DNA of 17,510 bases from JBBIOI01 sp037443425 (GTDB taxonomy: Bacteria > Desulfobacterota > BSN033 > UBA1163): the NCBI GenBank assembly GCA_037443425.1, contig JBBIOI010000072.1:1-17510 (forward strand), read 5' to 3'. Shown in pieces: positions 7,653 through 14,579 of this stretch (position 1 is its first letter; each line of letters starts with the position of its first letter). Below the pieces are notes generated by a model. It did no database searches, was not told the origin of the DNA, and saw only the letters and a list, made by a program, of their open reading frames with translations. Made by a program: the position numbers and the translations under genes.

Positions 7653-8393
7653 TTATACAAGATAAGATTCCCATTGTCTCAAGGTTTTTGAGACATAATT
7701 TTGTTCAAGGTTTGTGATAATTTGATTATGCCCTGGGAGAAGGATTTTAATATCTAATGCGGAAAGTTTTTTTAAAGATTCTTTAAGCGTTTTTCCATCT
7801 GCCCCAAATAGATCAAATCTACCAATTGCATAATCAGAATAGATTACATCTCCTGGAATAAGGATCTTCTCAGAAGAGTGATAAAGCCCGATGCTTCCTA
7901 ATGAATGTCCAGGGATATGTATTACATGCCATTGCATATTGCCAATATTTAAGATTTCACCGCCTTCAAGTTTTCTGTCTATTGTCATTTTAAAAGATTT
8001 AGGTTTAATCTTATACTCCATCTGGCAGATCTGTTGAAACATCTCCATTCCATAGACTGCCCTCTCATCACCCTCCTCTATTAGTTCAGCTTCACTTCTA
8101 TGAATCCAGAGTTCAGCCCATGGGATTATTTCTTGAACTTCTAATATGGCACTGATATGGTCAAAATGTGTATGAGTCATAATAATCCTTTTAATATCTG
8201 ATAACTCAATCCCTATCTTCTTTATCGAATTAATCTTATACTCTCCTTTTCCATAAAGACCAGGATCGATCATTGTGAGATCCTTAGAAGAGGGATCTCC
8301 TATGATATAGGTATGGGAATCGGGTATCATCTCATCACGACCAGCTATGAAATAGAGACCATCGATTATCTTTTTCATTTTTAAGTTTTCCAT
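7653..8393 (-). CDS. Metallo-beta-lactamase-fold hydrolase (glyoxalase II-like)
   Basis: This is a 246-residue MBL-fold protein with a complete binuclear metal site: HTHFDH (His74, His76, Asp78, His79), His163 in IPGHSLGS, Asp182 in IPGDVIYSD and His222 in LLPGHN. The family hydrolyses thioesters, lactones and other esters. The substrate cannot be told from sequence, and the glyoxalase II resemblance is general. The ATG at 8393 has no clear ribosome-binding site. An in-frame ATG at 8378 (MKKIIDGLY) has a GGAAAA-like element upstream and fits the usual N-terminus better, so the protein may be five residues shorter. A TATAAT on this strand at 8407-8402 would give a very short leader, also favouring 8378. 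The gene is convergent with the glycosylase gene (24-base gap) and divergent from the HyuB gene. Confidence 0.87.
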   Translation of the reverse strand: MENLKMKKIIDGLYFIAGRDEMIPDSHTYIIGDPSSKDLTMIDPGLYGKGEYKINSIKKIGIELSDIKRIIMTHTHFDHISAILEVQEIIPWAELWIHRSEAELIEEGDERAVYGMEMFQQICQMEYKIKPKSFKMTIDRKLEGGEILNIGNMQWHVIHIPGHSLGSIGLYHSSEKILIPGDVIYSDYAIGRFDLFGADGKTLKESLKKLSALDIKILLPGHNQIITNLEQNYVSKTLRQWESYLV

Positions 8394-8435
8394 ATAGACA
8401 AATTATAGATCTTCAATTAACATATAATAAAAAAA

Positions 8436-8467
8436 GATTCAAACTGAAAATTGTCCTTATTTGAATC
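8436..8467. repeat. 8-bp inverted repeat in the divergent intergenic region
   Basis: GATTCAAA (8436-8443) and TTTGAATC (8460-8467) form a perfect dyad with a 16-base centre. It lies in the 122-base gap between the divergently transcribed MBL-fold and HyuB genes. It could be a regulator-binding site or chance in AT-rich DNA; no T-run follows, so it is not a terminator. Confidence 0.35.
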
Positions 8468-8515
8468 GATGATTTTGAAGATAAATTTTTTATACCTTTA
8501 GGATAGAGGTGCTCA

Positions 8516-10279
8516 ATGGGAGAGAGAAGTGGTTTAGATGTTGTAACATTAGAGGTTATTAGAAATGCACTTCCAGCAATTACAAATGAAATGTCATATG
8601 TACTTCAGAGGACCTCATTTAATATGATGATTTATGAGGTCCGTGATTACTGTTGCGGTCTTATTGACGTAGATGGAAATCTGATGTCACAGAACATTGG
8701 TGGTGTTTCACATTTTGTTGCTGACCTTGGTACAGTGATCAAAGATGGAGTAAATAGATATGGAAAGGATGGTTTTAAACCAGGAGATGTTATAATAACA
8801 AATCATCAAAGGGTTGCAGGACAACATCTGAATAATGTTGTCATTTATACACCTTTCTTTTTTAAAGGGGAGTTAATCTGTTTCCCCATAGTAAGGGCTC
8901 ACTGGGTGGACGTTGGAGGTGTTAGTACAGGTTTCAGCGCTGCAAATGCAATAGACCCGTGGATGGAGGGCCTTCAGATAGATCAAATAAAATTATATGA
9001 AGAAGGAAATCTTGATGAGAAGGTATGGCGATTGATAAAGGATAATATTCGATATCCCGAATCGTCCATTGGTGATTTAAACTCACAGATTGCTGCTTGC
9101 AGACTTGCTGAGCGTAGACTCGAAGAGCTTTTAAAAAGATATGGTCCTGAGGTTGTAAAAGAAGCAGTAAATAAGATTTTTGAACAGACAGAATACCGTT
9201 GTCGTTCGATAGTGAATGAAATTCCAGACGGGACCTATGAAGCAGAATCTCTTTTTGGAACGGGCCCCCTTGATCAAAATGAGCCTTTAAGGATCAATGT
9301 TAAAGTGATTATAAATGGAACTGATATGACAATAGATCTTACCGGGTGTTCTTCTCAGAGGAAGACACCTATTAATGCCAGAACCCTTGCAGGGGCCAGA
9401 GTTGCATATAAATGTATTACTATGCCATTTGATCCTGTTAATGAAGGCTCTTTCAGGGCATTAAATGTAGTCATTCAAGAAGGAAATTATATGATGGCAA
9501 GATATCCTTCGCCGATGGCAAGCTGGGGAAGGACCATTCCAACGGTTGTTGATACTATTTTTAAGGCCCTTGCTCCAGTAATGCCAGATAAGATTCCTGC
9601 TGGTCATCTTGGAGTATTAGGAGGAACAGTGATCTTTTTCGGAGAGAATCCAAAGACAGGTGAAAGATTTGTAACACAGAGTATAGAGGGAGGGGGCTGG
9701 GGAGGAAGGCCATGGGAGGATGGAGAATCGGCCTCTGTTTCAGTATGCCAGGGAGATGTTCGGAATGCACCGATTGAAAAGATGGAATTAAAATGGCCTA
9801 TCATTGTTGAAAGCCGTGAACTTCGCCAGGATTCTGGAGGTCCAGGCAAATTTAGAGGAGGGCTTGGTGTAGTGACAAAAGTAAGAAACCTTGTCGAAGG
9901 TCGTTGGACACTTTCAGATACAGGAAGAGAAGATTATCCACCTTGGGGTTTATGGAATGGAAAGCCAGGCGCACCGTCTTGTAATCTGCTTCGACTTCCT
10001 GATGAGAAGGAACCAAAAAGGGTAAATGTGATAAGACAATGGGTTCCTGCGAATTCAGAGGCTTATATCATTACTGCTGGAGGTGGAGGATGGGGAGACC
10101 CCATGGAGAGAGATCCTGAGAGGGTCCGATGGGATGTGGTTGAAGGATTTGTTTCTCTAAATTCAGCACTTGAAGAGTATGCAGTGGCAATTGACCCAGT
10201 TACACTGGAGATATACTGGCAAGAGACAGAAAGACTTAGGAGTATAAAGAGAGTAAATTCAGATTCAAAGGAGGTGTGA
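8516..10279 (+). CDS. Hydantoinase B/oxoprolinase family protein (HyuB-type)
   Basis: This 587-residue protein matches the HyuB/oxoprolinase-B family over its whole length. It starts with LDVVTLEVIRNALPAITNEM, followed by VLQRTSFNMMIYEVRDYCC, and has the later conserved segments GDVIITNHQRVAGQHLNNVV, RELRQDSGGPGKFRGGLG and AGGGGWGDP. Relatives work with a HyuA-type ATPase subunit to open hydantoin, N-methylhydantoin or 5-oxoproline rings with ATP, or form acetone/acetophenone-type carboxylases. No HyuA gene is next to it, so the reaction cannot be assigned. GAGGT at 8506-8510, five bases before the ATG, supports the start. The gene is coupled to the substrate-binding protein downstream, whose ribosome-binding site lies inside the last codons of this gene. 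This suggests a shared role in taking up and metabolising a small N- or carboxyl-containing compound. Confidence 0.88.
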   Translation: MGERSGLDVVTLEVIRNALPAITNEMSYVLQRTSFNMMIYEVRDYCCGLIDVDGNLMSQNIGGVSHFVADLGTVIKDGVNRYGKDGFKPGDVIITNHQRVAGQHLNNVVIYTPFFFKGELICFPIVRAHWVDVGGVSTGFSAANAIDPWMEGLQIDQIKLYEEGNLDEKVWRLIKDNIRYPESSIGDLNSQIAACRLAERRLEELLKRYGPEVVKEAVNKIFEQTEYRCRSIVNEIPDGTYEAESLFGTGPLDQNEPLRINVKVIINGTDMTIDLTGCSSQRKTPINARTLAGARVAYKCITMPFDPVNEGSFRALNVVIQEGNYMMARYPSPMASWGRTIPTVVDTIFKALAPVMPDKIPAGHLGVLGGTVIFFGENPKTGERFVTQSIEGGGWGGRPWEDGESASVSVCQGDVRNAPIEKMELKWPIIVESRELRQDSGGPGKFRGGLGVVTKVRNLVEGRWTLSDTGREDYPPWGLWNGKPGAPSCNLLRLPDEKEPKRVNVIRQWVPANSEAYIITAGGGGWGDPMERDPERVRWDVVEGFVSLNSALEEYAVAIDPVTLEIYWQETERLRSIKRVNSDSKEV

Positions 10280-10281
10280 TT

Positions 10282-11295
10282 ATGACACATAGGCCGAAAT
10301 TAAATTATTATACAATATCCTTTCTTTTAACACTTCTTAGCTTGATATTTTGTTTAAAAGTAGATCTTGCAAATTCAATAAGCATAAAACCTGAGCAGAC
10401 CAAACTAAACATTGGTTTACCTGTTCCTGCAATCTCATTTTTACCTGCCTGGGTTGCAGACCAGGTGGGATTTTTTAAAGAAGAGGGGTTTACAGAGATT
10501 AAGATATATGCATTTAGGGGGGATGCAGATGTCCTTCAGGCCCTTTCTTCGGGTACGGTAGACATAAATATTGCCTCATTAACAGGATTGGTGATTGCAA
10601 TCAATTCAGGACAAAGATTTAAGGCATTCTGGGCTGGATATAATATGCCATATTTTGAGTGGTATGCCCTTCCCAAATTTAAATCAATTGCAGAAACAAA
10701 AGGTGGACGTTATGCGGTAACAAAATATGGGGCATTAACAGATTTCCTTACCCGTTATGTTCTAAGAAAGGCAGGACTTGATCCTGAAAAGGATGTAACT
10801 ATATTACAACTCGGTGGTTCACCACAAAGTCTTGCAGCAATGGAGGCTGGTCAGCTTGAGGCAACTATCCTCAGTCCACCAAGTACACATATGGCTCGGG
10901 AGAAAGGATTTATAAAGCTCATGAGCCAAAAAGAGCACATAGCTCCAGATTGGCCCACGCATGTAGTTTATGCAAAAGAGGAATTCATTGCAAAGAATCC
11001 TAATACAATAAAGGCATTTCTTCGAGCCACAGGTAAGGCGATTGAATGGATTAAAGCAAAACCAGAAGAAGCAGCTAAGATTGCAAATAAACAGTTGAAA
11101 TTCAAATTGGACCACTGTAGAAAGACAATAGATGATATAAAAGACGAATGGTATGCTGATGGAAGATTGCCCAAAAAAGGAATGGATGTCTTCTGGGAAA
11201 TAGCGATTCAGGGGGGCGATGTTAAAGAGGCCTGGCCAACGACTAAGTGGCTTGATGATACGTTTTTAAAGACACAGGATCAGTGGAGAAGATAA
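10282..11295 (+). CDS. ABC-type substrate-binding protein, NMT1/SsuA-like
   Basis: The protein has about 337 residues. A hydrophobic N-terminus (about residues 9-27, FLLTLLSLIFCLKV region) is a likely Sec signal; the single Cys there does not sit in a good lipobox. The mature part begins with LNIGLPVPAISFLPAWVADQ and contains GFFKEEGF, LQALSSGTVDINIAS and GSPQSLAAMEAGQLEATIL. This is the periplasmic-binding fold of the NMT1/SsuA/TauA group (taurine, sulfonate, nitrate, thiamine precursor and other ligands). I choose the ATG at 10282 because AGGAGG sits seven bases upstream. The GTG at 10276 overlaps that element and is unlikely. No permease or ATPase gene is nearby, so the protein must use components encoded elsewhere or act as a sensor or scavenger. 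The ligand is unknown. Confidence 0.86.
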   Translation: MTHRPKLNYYTISFLLTLLSLIFCLKVDLANSISIKPEQTKLNIGLPVPAISFLPAWVADQVGFFKEEGFTEIKIYAFRGDADVLQALSSGTVDINIASLTGLVIAINSGQRFKAFWAGYNMPYFEWYALPKFKSIAETKGGRYAVTKYGALTDFLTRYVLRKAGLDPEKDVTILQLGGSPQSLAAMEAGQLEATILSPPSTHMAREKGFIKLMSQKEHIAPDWPTHVVYAKEEFIAKNPNTIKAFLRATGKAIEWIKAKPEEAAKIANKQLKFKLDHCRKTIDDIKDEWYADGRLPKKGMDVFWEIAIQGGDVKEAWPTTKWLDDTFLKTQDQWRR

Positions 11296-11299
11296 AGAC

Positions 11300-12619
11300 T
11301 TAGGCCTCAAGGATAGCGCCTCGGGAGACCAATTCTTTCTTTATTTTATCAATCTTTATATCACGGAGATTAGTTTTTGAAATAATAGATTCCGAGGCGA
11401 TTACACCTGCCGCTTCTCCAAGGGCAAAGGCTTGTCCAATAACCCTGGTTGATGCCTGTGCCACATGGGTAGTAGAGATACATCTTCCAGCTACGAGGAG
11501 GTTATCAATAAATTTTGGAATTAAACAATTAGCAGGGATTCCATAATAGTCATCTTCTTTTTCTAAAAATTTCCAGTATACACTTCTTGTTTCTGGGTCA
11601 TGGATCTCAACAGGCCAGCCTCCAAGGGCAATAAGGTCATTAGGTTTTTTCCCTTTCAGGACTTCCTCCTCTCTGAGGAGATATTCACCCATAATCCTTC
11701 TTGTTTCTCTTATACCTACTTGCGGAGCTATTGAAGAGAGCTCAGCATTTTCAAATCCAGGCAGAAGATCTCGAAAGGCCTTCAAATATTCAAAGATCTG
11801 GTTTCTTCCTTCTATCTCAGCCTTTGTTAAGCCCCAGGCGTCTGTTGCATCAACCCTGGCTATGTTTGTTATATTGACACTTGTAATCCCTGAGGGTAGA
11901 GAAGGATTTATAATTCCATCAACCCTATCAAATTTATACTTGCCCGTATCTTTTGCTTCTTTAAGCTTCTTTTCAACATCTTTTAGATTAATTTCCTTTA
12001 AAATATTTTGATCAACATTGGATAATCTAAATATAGTAGTCAATGCCTGACTTCCCAATTCAAATGGGACTCCTGCTTTAAATGCTATATCTCCATCTCC
12101 AGTACAATCTATGATAATTTTCCCTAAAAATCCCATCCTCCCTGATTTATTTTCTGCAATTAAACCTGAAAGCCTTCTTCCTTTTATATCCCAAATAATA
12201 TCAACCACGAATGTATGATATAGAATATCTACACCTGAATCAATTACGATTTTTTCCGAAATATATTTAAATACCTCGGGATTAAAACTATATACCCCTA
12301 TCATTGGATTAACCTTGGATACCCTTTTTTCTGATATCCCGTTGTTTGCTCTTAGATTTTTGACAAATTCCTCTGCTATTCCACCAACGATAGGTTTTTT
12401 ATTTTTGCCTGTTGTGAAGAATCCGCAAAATGAACCTACCATTCCAGCGGTTGCCATACCGCCGAGGAATCCATACCTTTCTATTAATAGTGTTCTCATT
12501 TTGGATCGGGCAGATGAGATAGAGGCCGAAATCCCTGCCGGACCTCCACCAACAACTATTACGTCATATTCACCTTTTACCTCTATCTCTCTTGGTTCTT
12601 CAAAGATTTTCTTAATCAT
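11300..12619 (-). CDS. FAD-dependent oxidoreductase (FAD_oxidored family)
   Basis: This 439-residue flavoprotein begins with a Rossmann motif (YDVIVVGGGPAGISAS, glycine cluster at residues 24-29) followed by an acidic strand end (LLIERYGFLGGMA). It contains IIDCTGDGDIAFKAGVPFE, characteristic of the FAD_oxidored family, and a C-terminal FAD motif with NLLVAGRCISTTHVAQAS and GQAFALGEAAGVIA. Family members are mostly uncharacterised; some are associated with reduction or oxidation of organic acids or link to HdrA-like flavoproteins, so the substrate is unknown. The start is ATG with only a weak ribosome-binding site. Its stop lies four bases from the stop of the convergent binding-protein gene, with no visible terminator between them. 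A short open frame with a membrane helix, probably a remnant, lies just upstream. Confidence 0.88.
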   Translation of the reverse strand: MIKKIFEEPREIEVKGEYDVIVVGGGPAGISASISSARSKMRTLLIERYGFLGGMATAGMVGSFCGFFTTGKNKKPIVGGIAEEFVKNLRANNGISEKRVSKVNPMIGVYSFNPEVFKYISEKIVIDSGVDILYHTFVVDIIWDIKGRRLSGLIAENKSGRMGFLGKIIIDCTGDGDIAFKAGVPFELGSQALTTIFRLSNVDQNILKEINLKDVEKKLKEAKDTGKYKFDRVDGIINPSLPSGITSVNITNIARVDATDAWGLTKAEIEGRNQIFEYLKAFRDLLPGFENAELSSIAPQVGIRETRRIMGEYLLREEEVLKGKKPNDLIALGGWPVEIHDPETRSVYWKFLEKEDDYYGIPANCLIPKFIDNLLVAGRCISTTHVAQASTRVIGQAFALGEAAGVIASESIISKTNLRDIKIDKIKKELVSRGAILEA

Positions 12620-12652
12620 GATGCCACTTTTTATTGTTAAGTAAAATTGGTC

Positions 12653-12780
12653 TTAATCCTCAGTGATGACCTCTGCCCTCTTTCTTTGTATAAAAGGAAT
12701 AATTGCAGAAATTATAAGTAAAAGGGCTATAATTAGACAAATTATTCCTATCTCCCTAATAATTTCAAACTGAGTTTTAC
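12653..12780 (-). pseudogene. Possible C-terminal remnant of a membrane transporter
   Basis: On the minus strand a frame of about 40 codons before the stop at 12653 encodes one hydrophobic helix (GIICLIIALLLIISAIIPF) and a basic tail (IQRKRA). This looks like the last helix and tail of an MFS-type transporter. There is no ATG, GTG or TTG in this part. The frame continues upstream only because it reads through the palindromic repeat at 12827-12934. The simplest reading is that the 5' part of an older gene was lost and replaced by repeat sequence. Alternatives are a small membrane peptide starting inside the repeat, or a chance frame. Confidence 0.3.
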
Positions 12781-12826
12781 AAATTATAAAATAAATGTCA
12801 ATATAAATAGGTTTAGAAGGGTAGTG

Positions 12827-12934
12827 GTCATTGCGAGCACCCAGAGGGTGCGTGGCAATCTCATAGATTCCTCGCTTTGCTCGGAATGACAATTTAGAAG
12901 AGATTACTTCGGCTTCGCCTCGAAATGACAATTT
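12827..12934. repeat. Palindromic interspersed repeat (REP/MITE-like)
   Basis: GTCATTGCGAG (12827-12837) and CTCGGAATGAC (12880-12890) are inverted ends matching at 10 of 11 positions. Between them are nested hairpins: GCACCC/GGGTGC (12837-12842, 12846-12851) and AATCT/AGATT (12857-12861, 12865-12869). A second, diverged half-unit follows at 12901-12934. It repeats the frame AGATT...AATGACAATTT of the first (12865-12895) and contains its own GGC/GCC hairpin. The CATTGCGAG...GCAATCTC...AATGAC pattern is typical of repeats scattered between genes in many bacterial genomes. No transposase gene lies near it. Confidence 0.75.
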
Positions 12935-12976
12935 GGGATCGTTAATTTTATTTTTATATCATTTCACAGGACGATA

Positions 12977-13012
12977 ATGAATGGATATCAATTAAAAGGG
13001 GGATTAAATTGA
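12977..13012 (+). promoter_or_regulatory. Possible leader peptide coupled to the MFS transporter gene
   Basis: An 11-codon frame (MNGYQLKGGLN, then stop) begins with ATG at 12977, six bases after an ACAGG element. Its TGA (13010-13012) overlaps the TTG start of the transporter gene (13009-13011), and the transporter ribosome-binding site lies within it. This layout would couple translation of the two. A frame this short can also arise by chance. Confidence 0.22.
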
Positions 13013-14280
13013 AATACATTTCAGGTAAAAAAAGTAGACATCTGCACTGGGGATGGTATGTGATGATCTCCTCATTTATCATTCTATTCTTTAATTCAGG
13101 TGCAAGATACTCTTTTGGAGTTATGTTTAAACCCATGATCGAAGAGTTTGGATGGAGTCGTGGTCCAATTTCGCTCTCCTTCTTCATAAATATGGTATTG
13201 TATGCTTTTTTGCTTACAGTTGTTGGCAGGGTTTATGATCGCTTTGGTCCTAAATTGGTGATGATTATAGCAACTATTTTTCTTTCCATTGGATTCAGTT
13301 TTATAACATTTATTAAATCAATATGGGAGTTTTACCTATATTATGGGATATTTGTAGCAATTGGTTTTGCAGGAACTTCTTTGCCTCTTTTTGCATCCTT
13401 AATTAGCAAATGGTTTGCAAGATGGAGAGGGTTTGCAATAAGTTTATCACTCTCTGGTGGTTGTCTGGGGCAGTTTGCACTTCTTCCAATTTTTACATTC
13501 ATTACTCAAAGATATGGTTGGAGGATATCATACCTAATAATTGGATTATTGATGATTGTGGTAAACATCCCTCTAATAATTTTTATAATTAAAAAAGAAC
13601 CGAAGGATTGTGGACTCCTTCCATATGGATTAAATGAGGTATATGAGCCAGTTAGTAATAAAAGGGATGAAAAAATTTTAATTGAGAATCACTCTGATTT
13701 GAGCTTAAAAGAGGCGATTTATACAAGATCATTCTGGTTTTTTGTTATTGTCATGTTTATATGTGGAAGTGGAGATTTTTGGATGATAACACATTTAATT
13801 CCCTTTGCAACGGATAAAGGTATATCTCCTTTTACAGCAGGTAATATAATGGCCTGGTATGGACTTTTCGGCCTTTTTGGTGTATTAATCGCTGGACCAG
13901 CTTCTGATATTATAGGGAATAAGATCCCGCTTGCGTTAACATTCCTTATTAGATTTATATCCTTCATAATCATATTAAATTTCCAAAATACCCTCTCCTT
14001 TTATATCTTTGGTATAAGCTTCGGGTTTACATTCCTGATTACTGCTCCGATTACAGCAACACTTTTAGGAAAACTTTATGGTTTTTCCCATATTGGTTTT
14101 ATTTCAGGTTTTGTTACAACTTTCCATCATCTTGGAGGTGGTTTTTGGGCTTATATGGGAGGATGGTTATTTGACAGGACAGGAGGCTATGAAATTTCAT
14201 TATATCTTTCTGCATTAATGGCACTTTTGGCTTTTATTTTGGGCTTTTTAATAAAGGAGAAAAGGCATAATGTTAATTAA
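13009..14280 (+). CDS. MFS transporter, monocarboxylate/oxalate-formate antiporter-like
   Basis: The protein has 423 residues and about twelve hydrophobic helices in two six-helix halves, with a hydrophilic centre loop at about residues 195-240. MFS motif A is seen between helices 2 and 3 as GRVYDRFGPK (residues 73-82). The N-terminal pattern (WGWYVMISSF, then SFGVMFKPMIEEFGWSRGPIS) resembles the monocarboxylate/OFA transporter groups, which move small organic acids. The ligand is not determined. The start is TTG: an AGGGGGA element at 12997-13003 lies five bases upstream, there is no in-frame ATG further upstream, and the next internal ATG (residue 19) would cut the first helix. It shares the accessory region with the HyuB, binding-protein and flavoprotein genes and may carry a related acid. 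Confidence 0.85.
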   Translation: MKYISGKKSRHLHWGWYVMISSFIILFFNSGARYSFGVMFKPMIEEFGWSRGPISLSFFINMVLYAFLLTVVGRVYDRFGPKLVMIIATIFLSIGFSFITFIKSIWEFYLYYGIFVAIGFAGTSLPLFASLISKWFARWRGFAISLSLSGGCLGQFALLPIFTFITQRYGWRISYLIIGLLMIVVNIPLIIFIIKKEPKDCGLLPYGLNEVYEPVSNKRDEKILIENHSDLSLKEAIYTRSFWFFVIVMFICGSGDFWMITHLIPFATDKGISPFTAGNIMAWYGLFGLFGVLIAGPASDIIGNKIPLALTFLIRFISFIIILNFQNTLSFYIFGISFGFTFLITAPITATLLGKLYGFSHIGFISGFVTTFHHLGGGFWAYMGGWLFDRTGGYEISLYLSALMALLAFILGFLIKEKRHNVN

Positions 14281-14326
14281 TTCAGGTTTTGATGATATCC
14301 CCTATTAGGGATTATTACTCATTTTC

Positions 14327-14355
14327 TTGATTCTTTAGATTAGTTTTTGTATAGT
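14327..14355 (+). promoter_or_regulatory. Likely sigma70-type promoter for the zinc ribbon/recG unit
   Basis: TTGATT (14327-14332), a 17-base spacer and TATAGT (14350-14355) make the best promoter match in the window. Transcription would start near 14362, at the edge of the AGGAG ribosome-binding site (14362-14366) of the zinc ribbon gene, giving a very short leader. The site lies in the 92-base gap after the MFS gene. Confidence 0.42.
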
Positions 14356-14372
14356 TTCATTAGGAGATTTTT

Positions 14373-14567
14373 ATGGTTCGAAGAAAGGGAGATCAAGCAA
14401 GGGCACTGGATGAATTAATCATACAGAGATTTCCTAATAGATGCCCTTATTGTGATGAACCAATATCCTATGAATCTATCAATTTGAAGATTGGTGAGAA
14501 CGAAGTGAATTGCCCATCTTGTAAGAAGAAATTTATAAAAGTAGTATTTAATAGTGAAAAATTGTGA
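14373..14567 (+). CDS. Small double-CxxC zinc ribbon protein
   Basis: This 64-residue protein has four cysteines in two CxxC pairs (Cys24 and Cys27 in RCPYCD, Cys47 and Cys50 in NCPSCKK), the spacing of a zinc ribbon. A basic N-terminus (MVRRKGDQAR) could contact nucleic acid. AGGAG six bases before the ATG supports the start. The gene ends 12 bases before recG and is in the same direction, so the two are probably co-transcribed. I do not recognise a named family. Possible roles are nucleic-acid binding or bridging to a protein partner. Coding is supported by the ribosome-binding site, the ordered cysteine pairs and the tight spacing. Confidence 0.75.
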   Translation: MVRRKGDQARALDELIIQRFPNRCPYCDEPISYESINLKIGENEVNCPSCKKKFIKVVFNSEKL

Positions 14568-14579
14568 TTTAAAGGATAT

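Noticed and set aside
10276..10278. GTG start for the substrate-binding protein
   Set aside because: It overlaps the AGGAGG spacing region; the ATG at 10282 has ideal spacing.
12782..12931. The N-terminal half of a 92-codon minus-strand frame starting at 12931
   Set aside because: It is the translation of the palindromic repeat, of a kind often mis-annotated as a hypothetical protein. I describe only the membrane-helix tail, as a possible remnant.
14297..14312. Small dyad ATCCC-CTATTA-GGGAT after the MFS gene
   Set aside because: The stem has only five pairs and no T-run follows, so it does not support a terminator call.
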